DNA from: Bryobacter sp.
Lineage (GTDB): Bacteria > Acidobacteriota > Terriglobia > Bryobacterales > Bryobacteraceae
NCBI GenBank assembly: GCA_022843625.1
Contig: JALHNH010000003.1
Location: forward strand, 62,001 to 126,000
Length of the DNA: 64,000 nucleotides
Direction of reading: 5' to 3'
Shown: positions 25,340-34,025 of the stretch, one piece after another
Position numbering within the stretch: position 1 is the first letter of the stretch
Layout: the number at the start of each line of letters is the position of its first letter
The notes under the pieces: generated by a model
Told to the model about the DNA's origin: nothing
The model's database searches: none
What the model saw: only the letters and a program-made list of their open reading frames with translations
Made by a program: the position numbers and the translations under genes

Positions 25340-26410
25340 CTATGAGCCCTTGGCCTTGATTTGAGTACTTGCAGGTGCCGGCACATGCTCACGCATTCTC
25401 TGCTCGAGCTTCGCGGCGGCCGCCTGAATCTCTCGCTCGTCCACGATGCAGTAGCGGCGGTAGACGTCCTCTCGCTTGTGCCCGCTCATGGCCATGGCGA
25501 CGGCGCGAGGAATGCCTGCGTGCTCCATGTTGCGAATTGCAGAGCGCCTCAGATCGTGGAAGAGCAGGCCCGGCAAGCCCGCGGCCTTTGTGGCGGTACG
25601 CCAGGCCTTCTGTGTGAGCGAGAGCAGCCTCTTGCCCCGCCAGACGAAGAGCCAGGGGCATCTTGGCCATTGCTTGCGCACCCAGGCGATCTGCATCTCC
25701 AGGGCGGCCGCCATGTCGCCATAGATCGGGAGCGTCTTCGGTTGGCCGTTTTTGGTGGCTCGCCCGGGCAGCTTGATTTCCTTGCTCGCGAAATCCACGT
25801 CCGCGATCCGCACGCGGAGCAGCTCGCCGCGCCTGGCTCCAGTGTGATACCCGCACACAAAGACGGCCCTCAGATGATCTGGCAGAGCCTTGCGCAGCGT
25901 CTCATACTGGTCCTGCCCGACGAATCCCTGGCGCACGTTGTCCTCGCGCAGAATCGGGATGTGTGGCAAGTAGTCAAGGATTCCTTGACGCCTGGCTATG
26001 GAGTAGGCTGTCCGGAGTGCGGAGAGATAGCGGTTGATGGTGGCGTTGGAGAGCGTGGCCCGGTGCGCGTCGATAAATCCATTGATTTGAGGCTCGCCAA
26101 CCTCGATGGCCTTCATCCCGCCGAAGTGCGCGATCAGCTTGCCCTCGACGCGGATCTTGGTGTCGTAGAGAGATTTGCGGTTGAGCCTGGCGTATTCGCT
26201 GAGCAGCTCCTGCAGGAGATCCTTGACGAGTAGCTTGCTGCCTCCGGACGTCGTTTTGCGCTCGGCTTCCTTCAGCTGCTCATTGAGCTTGTTGAGGGCT
26301 TTCCTGCGGTCGGTTTCCTTCGTCGTCTTCTGCCTGGCGCGGCCGGCCTCGTACCACTGCATGTGGTAGATGCCATTGCGCAAAAAGAGACTGCCCTGAC
26401 CGTAAGCCAT
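25340..26410 (-). CDS. Prophage tyrosine integrase
   Basis: 356 residues. Catalytic Arg in TGARRGELL, Lys region before LPIY, HDLRRSAIR, MSGHKR and nucleophile Tyr in YRRYCIVDE. N-terminal arm-binding domain starts MAYGQGSLF. The last gene of the leftward early operon and adjacent to tRNA-His, so it should integrate the prophage there. Preceded by an excisionase-type gene nine bases upstream. Confidence 0.94.
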   Translation of the reverse strand: MAYGQGSLFLRNGIYHMQWYEAGRARQKTTKETDRRKALNKLNEQLKEAERKTTSGGSKLLVKDLLQELLSEYARLNRKSLYDTKIRVEGKLIAHFGGMKAIEVGEPQINGFIDAHRATLSNATINRYLSALRTAYSIARRQGILDYLPHIPILREDNVRQGFVGQDQYETLRKALPDHLRAVFVCGYHTGARRGELLRVRIADVDFASKEIKLPGRATKNGQPKTLPIYGDMAAALEMQIAWVRKQWPRCPWLFVWRGKRLLSLTQKAWRTATKAAGLPGLLFHDLRRSAIRNMEHAGIPRAVAMAMSGHKREDVYRRYCIVDEREIQAAAAKLEQRMREHVPAPASTQIKAKGS

Positions 26411-26419
26411 GGAGAGATT

Positions 26420-26662
26420 CTAACGCCGCTTGTTCTGCTCGATGAAGGCGTCGAGGTCCACCAGGTCAAATTGCAGCCTTGTGGTAGGCCGCACTGCTGG
26501 CAGTTTGCCGGCGGCGTGGAAATTCCGCACGGTTGATTCGTCACAGCCAAGGTACTCGGCCGCCTCGCGTACGCTCAGCACGCGCTTCTGTAGCGGCCGC
26601 TTGCTCATGGCTTCGGCTAGACGCTCAAAAATGCGGTCTTCGATAGCTTGCCATTCGGTCAT
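26420..26662 (-). CDS. Excisionase-type helix-turn-helix protein
   Basis: 80 residues. LSVREAAEYLGCDESTVRNFHAAG plus LQFDLVDLDAFI is an HTH_17/MerR-like DNA-binding domain in the C-terminal half. Lies directly upstream of integrase; likely directs excision or regulates int. Overlaps the upstream gene's stop by ATGA. Confidence 0.82.
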   Translation of the reverse strand: MTEWQAIEDRIFERLAEAMSKRPLQKRVLSVREAAEYLGCDESTVRNFHAAGKLPAVRPTTRLQFDLVDLDAFIEQNKRR

Positions 26663-26994
26663 AATGCCAGTTTCCCTTCTGGGTTGGCTGTTGCCACTTC
26701 ATGCTGGTACTTCTGGCGTAAATCGGCAACCAGCTTGGATCTGTCGACGTGTTCCGCTTGCTCCAGTGCTTCGATGGCCCCTTCAAGTTTCCAGATGGTG
26801 TGAAATCGTTCAACATTTTCGAGTGCTGCTGCCGCAGTGGCATACATTCTGCTGAGGTCGCGCTCGTCTTGAGCGGAAACAGGGGAATCGTGAGCGTCGC
26901 AAAAATCAGCCTTTATGTCTGCCTTGTGCGCCATGCGCCGCAAACTTTCGGCCATTTCGGCGATAACAGTTTGGTTGGTAGTTGGCTGGCTCAT
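26659..26994 (-). CDS. Hypothetical early phage protein
   Basis: 111 residues, helical and charged, with no recognised family. Overlaps the excisionase gene by four bases, so it is coupled in the int operon. No membrane segment. Confidence 0.65.
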   Translation of the reverse strand: MSQPTTNQTVIAEMAESLRRMAHKADIKADFCDAHDSPVSAQDERDLSRMYATAAAALENVERFHTIWKLEGAIEALEQAEHVDRSKLVADLRQKYQHEVATANPEGKLAL

Positions 26995-27006
26995 GTGGTG
27001 TCTTTC

Positions 27007-27408
27007 TTAGATAAGCTCAAATGCTTTTGGCGGCGGTGTGGCTCGCTGCACTTCTTCGCCTGCGAAATACTCCGGCCTCGCAGCAAGTTCAATCTGAATC
27101 AAATCGGAAGCGAACAACGGAGCCTGCTTTTCAACCCTCCGCTCCAAGCTCTTGCGCCGAAGCTTTCCTTTGGCTTCTGGGCTCAGCCGCCTGGGCTCCG
27201 GCATGTGAGGGCCGAGGCTGAGGCACCAGCCTTTCCCGTAGCCGATGATTTCAATCGCCCGGCTGATCACTGCCGGTACCGGCGAAGACGAAGCCTGCAT
27301 CCGGGTCACACTCAGGCGAACTCTTGGCCGACCATTTGGCGGCTCGGTGTATGGATTGCCCCACTTGATTTGAAAGGTCCACCCAAGTGGCATGATTGGG
27401 CGAGCCAT
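27007..27408 (-). CDS. Hypothetical early phage protein
   Basis: 133 residues from the ATG at 27408, which overlaps the upstream stop as TGATG. Starts MARPIMPLGWTFQIKWGNPY and ends with a Pro-rich tail. A basic middle (RRLSPEAKGKLRRKSLERR) suggests nucleic acid contact. No family recognised. Confidence 0.65.
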   Translation of the reverse strand: MARPIMPLGWTFQIKWGNPYTEPPNGRPRVRLSVTRMQASSSPVPAVISRAIEIIGYGKGWCLSLGPHMPEPRRLSPEAKGKLRRKSLERRVEKQAPLFASDLIQIELAARPEYFAGEEVQRATPPPKAFELI

Positions 27409-27929
27409 CAACTTTCATACTCCGCGATGGTACTGTCTCGAAAATCCAAGGCGGATTCAATGGCGGTAAGCAGGTTACTGCTCGGATTTCCGTAAATGCT
27501 ATCCAGCGAGAGTCGAAAGCCATGACTTCCATGGTCTTTGGCCGTGCTAATCAGCTCGACATCGACACCTTGGCTTGCCAAGTTTTCCAGTTTTCTAATT
27601 GCAACTCCACCTGGAATGCAATGTGACCGAATGGCAATAGCAGCAGAGAGCCAAGGAATGAGATGTTCGTCATCTCCATCCCATTTGGGACGTTGATCTT
27701 CGGGGTATTCAGCCCAGTGTGCCTCAAAGCCAATTCTTGCGAGTTCGCGGACGTCGATATCACCGATTTTTATGCCTGAATGAGTTTTCGCACGAAGTTG
27801 ACGATTCTCGTTTTCCAGCTTTTCAATGTATGAAATTGCTGCAAGAAGTTTGCTCTTCTGTTGGCTGTTGGTCCCAAGTCGATGTTTTTCTTCTTGTAGT
27901 AAGTTGCTGAGAATTGATTCTGCGCTCAT
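27408..27929 (-). CDS. Hypothetical phage protein with coiled-coil N-terminus
   Basis: 173 residues. Residues 1-45 form a leucine/charged helix (SYIEKLENENRQLR). A later segment EAHWAEYPEDQRPKWDGDDEHLIPWL resembles a domain found in many phage early proteins, but I cannot name it. Coupled to the next gene. Confidence 0.65.
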   Translation of the reverse strand: MSAESILSNLLQEEKHRLGTNSQQKSKLLAAISYIEKLENENRQLRAKTHSGIKIGDIDVRELARIGFEAHWAEYPEDQRPKWDGDDEHLIPWLSAAIAIRSHCIPGGVAIRKLENLASQGVDVELISTAKDHGSHGFRLSLDSIYGNPSSNLLTAIESALDFRDSTIAEYES

Positions 27930-28227
27930 AGTGGCTCCTGTCTTTGCCGGTCTCTCCCGGCTGTCACCCTGGCAGATTCGATCCTCGGATCTACTCTCGC
28001 CTTCCAGTTGTGGTCTACTGTCCGACTATTCGCACGCCGGTTATGCCCAGATCAGACTTGTCGGACTTTTGGTTTTGCAGACCATTTCGAACGACTTACT
28101 TCGCCGATCCAGCGAGGAATTTGCGGGGCCTTCCACCCCTTCGCCGCTCTCCATCGTGGTTAAGTAAAGCCATCCCGGTTTGCGGTCATTGCGCTGGGCA
28201 GATGCCCCCTCCGCTCCAGCGCAGGTC
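27930..28227. other. Apparent noncoding gap in the early operon
   Basis: About 300 bases with no gene that has a start, ribosome site and sensible composition. Open frames here are in conflict with each other. A small GCCGG/CCGGC hairpin sits near 27948. Could hold an internal promoter or a decayed gene. Confidence 0.4.
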
Positions 28228-28485
28228 TTAAACTGTTGAGGCTTTGCTGGCTTCAAGCTGCTTCGGGATTGGTACGTGTTCCTCCAGTTGGAAAAAGCCA
28301 GTGCCTGTGATTCTGTCGGTCGCCTTGACCATTTCGACTTCGAGCTTGGCGCTATTGATGATCGTCTGGGCGACCTCGGCCACTGCTCGTGCACGATCGA
28401 TATCCATCGGGCTCTTAGTGTCTGTCAACGATTCCAGCGTCGCGAACAGGTGATCACGCAGATCGGAGATTTTGTTTTTTGCCAT
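28228..28485 (-). CDS. Conserved phage protein of unknown function next to HNH gene
   Basis: 85 residues: KISDLRDHLFATLESL and DIDRARAVAEVAQTIINSAKLEVEMVK. This pattern recurs in phage genomes beside HNH or replication genes. Its first 32 bases overlap the end of the HNH gene. Role unknown. Confidence 0.72.
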   Translation of the reverse strand: MAKNKISDLRDHLFATLESLTDTKSPMDIDRARAVAEVAQTIINSAKLEVEMVKATDRITGTGFFQLEEHVPIPKQLEASKASTV

Positions 28486-29155
28486 CTAACTTCCTCAGCT
28501 TTCTTTTCAGGGCTCCGCCCAGTTGAATTACTTCCGCGAGTTCTCGCGGGTACTTGTTCCACATGGAGTTGCGCCTGGCGTTGTCGGCCATGGAGATCAG
28601 CTCCAGATTCTCGATTGCGCAGTTGCTGCGATCGCCATCTTTCAGCGTGACGATGTGCTTGTCAGGGATGGGCCCGTGGTGCTGGATCCAGATGTGACGG
28701 TGAAGCAGCGGCCACACGTTCGTATTGCCAAATCCAGTCGCTTCCTGCCCGTGCACGGACTCGCGGACTTTGATCCGCAGGTATCCTTCTGTGTCGGGCA
28801 TGATGGTGCCAATAGGCTTCCAATTCTTCGCGGCCTGCCCGGTCCGGTTGCCCTTGCGGAATTGAAATTCACGCATGCGGCCAGTTGACCAGCCCGGCCG
28901 CCGCAGGCCTTTGTTGTGTGGCGTCTGGCCGGCGCGAAACTGTGTGGCAACCATGCCCGGGTGCGACTGGCCTTTCTTCAGCCGTCCGGATGCCGGGCTC
29001 GCATTGAACTCTGGTGTCTTGTGCAGCCCCAGCTTCGACGCGATTCGGTAGATCGATTCCACAGATCGGCCCATCTCGGCTGCAAGCTCGTGAGTGGCCT
29101 TGTGCGGGTAGTGCTGGCGCAGATGGTCCATCTCGTGTTGGGTCCAGATGCTCAT
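28454..29155 (-). CDS. HNH endonuclease with helix-turn-helix N-terminus
   Basis: 233 residues from the ATG at 29155 (ATGA overlap). Residues 1-45 (SIWTQHEMDHLRQHYPHKATHELAAEMGRS) form a GcrA/Myb-like HTH. The HNH region is LLHRHIWIQHHGPIPDKHIVTLKDGDRSNCAIENLELIS, with the first His pair, the middle Asp/Asn and a late Asn. Typical of phage homing-type or free-standing HNH nucleases that cut DNA near their own locus or aid packaging. Confidence 0.85.
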   Translation of the reverse strand: MSIWTQHEMDHLRQHYPHKATHELAAEMGRSVESIYRIASKLGLHKTPEFNASPASGRLKKGQSHPGMVATQFRAGQTPHNKGLRRPGWSTGRMREFQFRKGNRTGQAAKNWKPIGTIMPDTEGYLRIKVRESVHGQEATGFGNTNVWPLLHRHIWIQHHGPIPDKHIVTLKDGDRSNCAIENLELISMADNARRNSMWNKYPRELAEVIQLGGALKRKLRKLDGKKQNLRSA

Positions 29156-29502
29156 AGCGCAACCAGTTGAATCTTCTTTGCGATATGCCGGCGCACTCGC
29201 AGCTTCGCGCCACTCCGGATGCCGGACACGATGGGCAGGGATACGCCTGCAGCGGCAGCAATGGCGCGATGGCTCATGCCGCCCTGGTGCAAGCGGTTCA
29301 GGTGATCGCGGAGCTGGCCAGTGTCCACCAGCTCCCGCGTGTCGCCCTTGCTGCGTGCCAACTTGCGCTGGACGGCGTACCGGCTGGCAGCGGCTTTGCA
29401 CATCAGGCATTTGCATCCGGAAACGTACCTGGCTCGCGTGCCGTGGTCGCAGAGCGTGGAGTAGTCGCGGATGAGTTGGATGCGCTCGGTTGTGGGCATC
29501 AT
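29152..29502 (-). CDS. Phage protein with Cys-rich N-terminus and helix-turn-helix
   Basis: 116 residues. N-terminal GCKCLMCKAAASRYAVQRK is a CxCxxC zinc-type site near residue 30; the C-terminal half MSHRAIAAAAGVSLPIVSGIRSG is a helix-turn-helix. Start codons overlap the upstream stop (ATGATG). Likely a DNA-binding regulator; phage type. Confidence 0.72.
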   Translation of the reverse strand: MMPTTERIQLIRDYSTLCDHGTRARYVSGCKCLMCKAAASRYAVQRKLARSKGDTRELVDTGQLRDHLNRLHQGGMSHRAIAAAAGVSLPIVSGIRSGAKLRVRRHIAKKIQLVAL

Positions 29503-30461
29503 TCGGGCACCTCGTTCCACTCGCGGCCGTTCAGAACTCGCCCGGCAGTCTTCTTACCAACTCGACCAACATACAGGTTTCCTAAGCACATCAATTTTTC
29601 TGGAAGCGTTCCGGTAGAATCAAAAAAATCAACCGGAGCCCACTCTCCCCACTGTTTGAAAAAGAAGGGAACCTTGGCGCATCTGCATTGATCGAGGAGA
29701 TCTTGAGCCCAATATGGATGCATTGGCCGCGCACCTGGCCCGGACTCTCCTCCCACAATGACCCACTCCAAGCCACCGCTGGAGAGCTGAGACTCAATAT
29801 CGATGGGGCCAAGCAATGGCTCGCAGCTTAAGAATCTTTTGGCTGCTGGAGTCTCTACCAGTGAAAACAATCTCTTGATGGCCCACTCTTGATTTTCGGC
29901 TGTAACGCCCAGCCAGACGTTTTGCAGTGGAGTTCCCGGATCCACTTCTGGCGCGGTAGCTCGCAAATCGTCTCTTTTTCGTTCAAGCGGATCTACTTCG
30001 CCATCAACAATGACCGTCATTATTGCGTCCACAAGCTCCCAAAAGTCGTCAGAGGTAAGTAGCTGCTGCATCCGCTCGGCTCGCTTTGTAAGCACCTGGA
30101 AAGTATGCCAGTGCGCAAGCGCCATCACTGCAAAGACTTGTGCAATCTCATATTCTTCAACAAAGTCTCCAAAGAGATCCGTCTGGCTACAAACAAAGAT
30201 GCGGCGGCCACGCTGCCATTTCAGAGGCTGCAGAATCATCGTTTCGTCGACGAAGATGTCCACTTTCTCCCGGTTCAGTATGGTGAAGTCCAGGCCTGTC
30301 CCATGAGCCGGAAGGTTGCGCTTGTTCAGCCGCTCTGCGTAGCAGTGAGCGCACGCCGGCGAAACCTTTTCGCAGTGCACTCCAAGCTTGCCGTCGGCTC
30401 GCCTGGCGCGGATCGGCGTCCAGGTTGCGTCGGTCCATTCGATTTTGCTGGCTTCGCCCAT
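29499..30461 (-). CDS. DUF5131 (phage Gp37/Gp68-like) protein
   Basis: 320 residues. Starts SKIEWTDATWTPIRAR, then VSPACAHCYAERLNKR, VCSQTDLFGDFV, VLTKRAERM, NVWLGVTAENQE, FLSCEPLLGP, WVIVGGESGPGARPMHPYW and FFFKQWGEW, which together identify DUF5131. Reported in many phages; the Cys cluster and fold are radical-SAM-like, but no reaction is established. Upstream of HTH and HNH genes. Confidence 0.9.
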   Translation of the reverse strand: MGEASKIEWTDATWTPIRARRADGKLGVHCEKVSPACAHCYAERLNKRNLPAHGTGLDFTILNREKVDIFVDETMILQPLKWQRGRRIFVCSQTDLFGDFVEEYEIAQVFAVMALAHWHTFQVLTKRAERMQQLLTSDDFWELVDAIMTVIVDGEVDPLERKRDDLRATAPEVDPGTPLQNVWLGVTAENQEWAIKRLFSLVETPAAKRFLSCEPLLGPIDIESQLSSGGLEWVIVGGESGPGARPMHPYWAQDLLDQCRCAKVPFFFKQWGEWAPVDFFDSTGTLPEKLMCLGNLYVGRVGKKTAGRVLNGREWNEVPE

Positions 30462-30581
30462 CTATCCAACTCCTAGATTCAGCTTGGGATTGCCGGTAGC
30501 CAATTGCATCAACCAAATGAACAGGGAAACTAGTGCCGCGCCGGCAATTAAAAGCGCGATGAGTTTGATAATGAATTTCAT
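30462..30581 (-). CDS. Small single-pass membrane peptide
   Basis: 39 residues. The ATG at 30581 overlaps the upstream stop (ATGA) and has GAGGA four bases before it. IIKLIALLIAGAALVSLFIW is a clear membrane helix, with a short tail after it. The stop is followed directly by the DUF5131 start. Function unknown. Confidence 0.7.
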   Translation of the reverse strand: MKFIIKLIALLIAGAALVSLFIWLMQLATGNPKLNLGVG

Positions 30582-30835
30582 TGGGTCCTCATTGTGTGGT
30601 TGCCGTGATCAAACAGCGGCAACTGCTCTTGTTCAGCGACTTCCCGAATCGCCCTCCGCATCGCCTCGACGCTTTCGCGGCTTGGCTGTTTGTCCACTTC
30701 CTGGCCGGGCCGGAAATGCTTCCAGACCAGCCTTTGGGTGGGCTGTGAGACCATCCTCCAGTGCTTGCCGCACATCAGCAGGCTTGGGTGGATGGTCCTC
30801 GTGCAGTTCTGCGCGTGGCAGGTGTGCTCAGCCAT
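30578..30835 (-). CDS. Small phage zinc-finger-like protein
   Basis: 85 residues. CHAQNCTRTIHPSLLMCGKHW supplies three Cys and His residues in a compact zinc site at residues 5-25, followed by a helical basic region and EQLPLF near the end. Coupled to both neighbours by short overlaps. Likely nucleic acid binding. Confidence 0.7.
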   Translation of the reverse strand: MAEHTCHAQNCTRTIHPSLLMCGKHWRMVSQPTQRLVWKHFRPGQEVDKQPSRESVEAMRRAIREVAEQEQLPLFDHGNHTMRTQ

Positions 30836-31106
30836 GGCGCTTGTCGAGCAGTTCGGCTGCTGCTCTCAGGTGCGCTGTGGTGATGCCGTCATCACCCTTG
30901 CGATTGCAAAAGCAAAGGTGATGATTGTCTGTGTCTAGCGTGGCTCCCTGGCGATCGCGCTGGATCTTGTACCAGTCTGCGAAAGGCTTGAGAGCCGCCT
31001 CCATCTTCGCGTTGCGATCGCCTACCCTCACGGCCGCTTCCAGCACCTTGCGTTCGGTGATGGAGGCGTTGGTGATGGCGACGCGCAGCTCTTGCAGCGG
31101 ATCCAT
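30828..31106 (-). CDS. Hypothetical phage protein
   Basis: 92 residues, helical N-terminus, then FADWYKIQRDRQG and a CFCNRKG segment. I do not recognise it. Overlaps the zinc-finger-like gene by eight bases and lies two bases after the ParB-like gene. Confidence 0.65.
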   Translation of the reverse strand: MDPLQELRVAITNASITERKVLEAAVRVGDRNAKMEAALKPFADWYKIQRDRQGATLDTDNHHLCFCNRKGDDGITTAHLRAAAELLDKRHG

Positions 31107-31108
31107 GG

Positions 31109-32791
31109 TTAGCTTGCCTTAGGCTTCCTGCCGCGCTTCTTCGCTGGCGTTTCTGCTGGGGCTTCCTCGGCTGGCTCAGTTTTCGCTGCGGCCGTCTTCT
31201 TTGCCTTCTTCGCCGCTGCCTTTTTGCCCTTCGCTGGCGCGTCCGGCTTTGGCGCTTTGGCCTCGGCCTTCAGCTCGTGTTTGGCTTGCTTCCGCAAGGC
31301 AACCAGGTCGATCTGATTGGCATCTGCGTAGCCCTGTTGGAGCGCTGTGAAGTCTCGCGATTCATAAGCTCCGCAATCCGTGTCGTTTGCCAGCCGCAGT
31401 GCAACGACAGCCCAGAAGTAGTCGTTGATGCTGGTCTGCTCATCCCAGAAAGAGTTTGGAATGCCTTTGGCAAACTGGCCATGCTCTGCTCCGACCAGCT
31501 CTTCAAAGAGTTCTCGTGTCGCTGTGGTGCTGTATTGCTCTGGGGGCAGGACAATCCGGAGACGGTCCAGTGTGATGCCTTTGGGATCATAGAGCTGGAT
31601 GCCCGTGGTGAGAATGGACCGCATTCGTTTACGAAGCTTCTGGGTGTTTTCTTGCTTTTGGGCCTCTTCCTTCTGAAGCTGTTCGTAACTTTTTTTAGGA
31701 GAAACGGATTCTTCCTGATCTTCTTTATCCGCCTCGGCCTTTTCCTTCAGCACTTCATCCACCCATGCCTTGGCGTCCGGTAAGACTGTGACTTTGATGA
31801 ACTTGCCTTTGTTTGGGCCATCTACCATCAACGCTTTCACGGCGTCCGCGTCGTTCGTCGCAGCAACTTTATAAGTGTGCGTGGGGATGCCTAAGTGGTC
31901 ATAGTTTCCGCCGTTGTAGGAACTGATTACTACGAGATCCCCTTTGCTCTTTTGTGCTTTTTGCAGCTCTATCTCAGTGTGTTGATTGACCTTCTGGTCG
32001 AAGCACTTGCCATCTGTGCAGACGGCATGGCCAGCGAGTTCAGCAAATAAGGCCTTTTGCGCGGCTGAGTTTTTCGCACACTCAGTGCAAGCAGGAACGC
32101 CAGCCAGTAAGTACTTCTCCGAAATGCTGAATGGGGCCTCGCTGATTTGCCGATAGACCTTTGCCTCGATGTGGTTGTTGAGCTGCGCGATGGTATATCG
32201 CGTTGCGCTGTCCTTGTCGTAGTAAGGCAGCAGCCAGCCCATCATCGCCTCTTGGTGATCGATCGACAGCCTGGCCAGCAGATTCGCATGGCCGATGTTG
32301 ATTCGGCTTTCGTTGAGTGCTTCGATTGCGTTGGCGGAAAGGTCAAGCAGCTTCACCCTCAGGGCGATGTGATGTTCTGTCTTTCCGGTCTTCTTTGCCA
32401 GTGTGGCGATGCTATGGCCATGGGCGTCGATCAGTTGCTGATACCCATGCGCTTCCTCGAGCGGCGAAACGTCCTCTCGCTGCGCGTTTTCGATGAGCTG
32501 TACTTCCAGCGCCTGGCGGTCGTCGAGGTCCTTCACGATTGCGGTGATCTCTTCCTGGCCTGCCAGCCGGGCTGCCCGGTAGCGGCGCTCGCCGGCGACA
32601 ATTTCATACGGCTGCAGACCGTCGATCGGGCGAACGAGGATCGGTGAGATCAAGCCTTTCTCACGGATGCTTTCGGCCAGCTCGTGCAGCTTGGCCATGT
32701 CGTAGGTTTTACGCGGGTTGGTCTTGGATGGGACGATCGAATCCAGTTGCACCACTTTGAGGCTGGATGATGGGGTTTCTGTGTTGGTCAA
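31109..32791 (-). CDS. Phage ParB/Spo0J-family protein with Lys/Ala-rich tail
   Basis: 560 residues. The ParB nuclease-like fold is at residues 12-100 (NPRKTYD, ILVRP, EIVAGERRYRAARLAG, LIENAQREDVSPLEEA), with a KorB-type HTH after it. A later CTECAKN ... CTDGKCFD cluster may bind zinc. The last 70 residues are an Ala/Lys/Pro tail ending KKRGRKPKAS, an AT-hook-like motif. There is no ParA nearby, so this is probably a phage DNA-binding protein, not a partition partner. Confidence 0.88.
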   Translation of the reverse strand: MTNTETPSSSLKVVQLDSIVPSKTNPRKTYDMAKLHELAESIREKGLISPILVRPIDGLQPYEIVAGERRYRAARLAGQEEITAIVKDLDDRQALEVQLIENAQREDVSPLEEAHGYQQLIDAHGHSIATLAKKTGKTEHHIALRVKLLDLSANAIEALNESRINIGHANLLARLSIDHQEAMMGWLLPYYDKDSATRYTIAQLNNHIEAKVYRQISEAPFSISEKYLLAGVPACTECAKNSAAQKALFAELAGHAVCTDGKCFDQKVNQHTEIELQKAQKSKGDLVVISSYNGGNYDHLGIPTHTYKVAATNDADAVKALMVDGPNKGKFIKVTVLPDAKAWVDEVLKEKAEADKEDQEESVSPKKSYEQLQKEEAQKQENTQKLRKRMRSILTTGIQLYDPKGITLDRLRIVLPPEQYSTTATRELFEELVGAEHGQFAKGIPNSFWDEQTSINDYFWAVVALRLANDTDCGAYESRDFTALQQGYADANQIDLVALRKQAKHELKAEAKAPKPDAPAKGKKAAAKKAKKTAAAKTEPAEEAPAETPAKKRGRKPKAS

Positions 32792-33084
32792 TTGAGTATG
32801 CTCCGTTCGAACTGTAGTTGTGCTGCTTGCACTGCCTTCTCGCGTCTTTCATGCGTCTCCGCTTCCTGGGTCCGGCTGTTTTGAGCGAAGGCTGCCTTTT
32901 TCGCGCATGCCTTGCGGGTCTTGGACCACGCGGCCCGGTAGCCCTGCAAACCGGCCGCATGCGACAAAAAAAACGAACTCAGTTGGTAGGCCATGTGGGT
33001 GCTGCGGCTGCTGGACATCAGCACTGCGCAGAAGTAGAGCCCGATCAGTGCCGCAATGAAAGTGATGATTTGAAGTGTTTCCAT
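32788..33084 (-). CDS. Small membrane-anchored phage protein
   Basis: 98 residues from the ATG at 33084 (GGAG upstream). N-terminal membrane helix IITFIAALIGLYFCAVLM, then a basic, Ala/Gln-rich cytoplasmic helix (EAETHERREKAVQAAQLQF). Stop overlaps the ParB-like start by ATGA. Function unknown. Confidence 0.68.
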   Translation of the reverse strand: METLQIITFIAALIGLYFCAVLMSSSRSTHMAYQLSSFFLSHAAGLQGYRAAWSKTRKACAKKAAFAQNSRTQEAETHERREKAVQAAQLQFERSILN

Positions 33085-33184
33085 CCTTGTCTCCTGGTGT
33101 TGTTGGTTTGGCTTGCCGCAGGCTTGCCCACGCTGCGGCGCCGTGGTCCTTCCATGCCGATTGGCGATGGTGCAACTCGTAAAG

Positions 33185-33439
33185 TCAGTCCGGGTCTGAG
33201 GCGCGGGAAAGCTCAGCCCTTGCATAATCGCCCCGTCGATCATTGAGGCGGGCGAGTTCATGGAGTACGTATAAACGCTTGGATGGGCTCGCTTTTCGGT
33301 GCAACTCACAGTGGTCTACGGGTGCGGTTGACAATGGCCAGCCGCAAAACACAAAACGCTCTGCCTCGCGAAATGCAACAACCCAAAAAGTGCCGTTGGT
33401 CGTGTAAACAACTGTGTCGCCGGTGTCGATCTTGGCCAT
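33185..33439 (-). CDS. Hypothetical phage protein
   Basis: 84 residues from the ATG at 33439, which overlaps the upstream stop as TAATG. KIDTGDTVVYTTNGTFWVVAF looks like a small beta-barrel, with HCELHRKASPSKRLYVLHELARLNDRRG after it. No family recognised. Confidence 0.62.
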   Translation of the reverse strand: MAKIDTGDTVVYTTNGTFWVVAFREAERFVFCGWPLSTAPVDHCELHRKASPSKRLYVLHELARLNDRRGDYARAELSRASDPD

Positions 33440-33675
33440 TACTTGCAGCCCTCCCGCATCAGTAGCATGCAAGTCCAGGCGAGGCCGGCGATCACCAGCA
33501 GCAAGGCCCCAACGATCCACATGGTACTGATGGTGAGGTCTGCGTGCCGCTGCTTCCAGCGGTCGCGTTCGCTGTTGGCCAAGTCGAGGCCGTGTCGAAA
33601 CTCTTGAAGCATAGTGGAGGCGCGCTGCCGCCGCTCTTCCATGGCTTCAGTCGAAATGGGGTTCTGGTGTGTCAT
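33439..33675 (-). CDS. Small membrane protein with coiled-coil N-terminus
   Basis: 78 residues. Charged helix at residues 10-48 (EERRQRASTMLQEF), then membrane helix IVGALLLVIAGLAWTCMLL near the C-terminus. Tail-anchored layout. Overlaps both neighbours. Position is in the early operon, so not an obvious lysis gene. Confidence 0.65.
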   Translation of the reverse strand: MTHQNPISTEAMEERRQRASTMLQEFRHGLDLANSERDRWKQRHADLTISTMWIVGALLLVIAGLAWTCMLLMREGCK

Positions 33676-34025
33676 GCCTTCTGCTTTCCCTTCCGGATCT
33701 CAATCGCCTCTCGCACAGCGGTGCGAAGGCCCTTGTGTCTGCGGCCCTGCCAGCAAACCCATTCGCGCTGGTAAGATGGCGGCCCACTGAATGAATGCAC
33801 TCCATAGATCGAGCCAGTCGTCTGAAGCCCAAAGTTCTCGAGCGTGTTCACAATCTCTTGCTCGGCGGCCAGCTCGCGGCGGAGCTGGAGGATCTCGAGG
33901 AGGTAGTTGCGCAGCCGGCAATCCTCATCCGTGGTCGAATCGCCAATGCGTTTCAGGTCTTGCGCGATCTGCTGAGGGCTGATAGCCCGGTCTTCAAAGA
34001 GATGCGTAGCTGTGGTACGTCCCAT
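33672..34025 (-). CDS. Hypothetical phage protein
   Basis: 117 residues. Helical middle (RNYLLEILQLRRELAAEQEIVNTLENFG) suggests a coiled coil; the C-terminus is basic. Start ATGA-linked to the downstream membrane protein. No family recognised. Confidence 0.62.
   Translation of the reverse strand: MGRTTATHLFEDRAISPQQIAQDLKRIGDSTTDEDCRLRNYLLEILQLRRELAAEQEIVNTLENFGLQTTGSIYGVHSFSGPPSYQREWVCWQGRRHKGLRTAVREAIEIRKGKQKA

Noticed and set aside
28041..28394. 117-codon minus-strand frame in the early operon
   Set aside because: Conflicts with the better supported 85-residue gene and has biased Ser/Arg composition.
31109..32791. Plasmid partition system
   Set aside because: ParB-like protein without ParA and within an integrated prophage.
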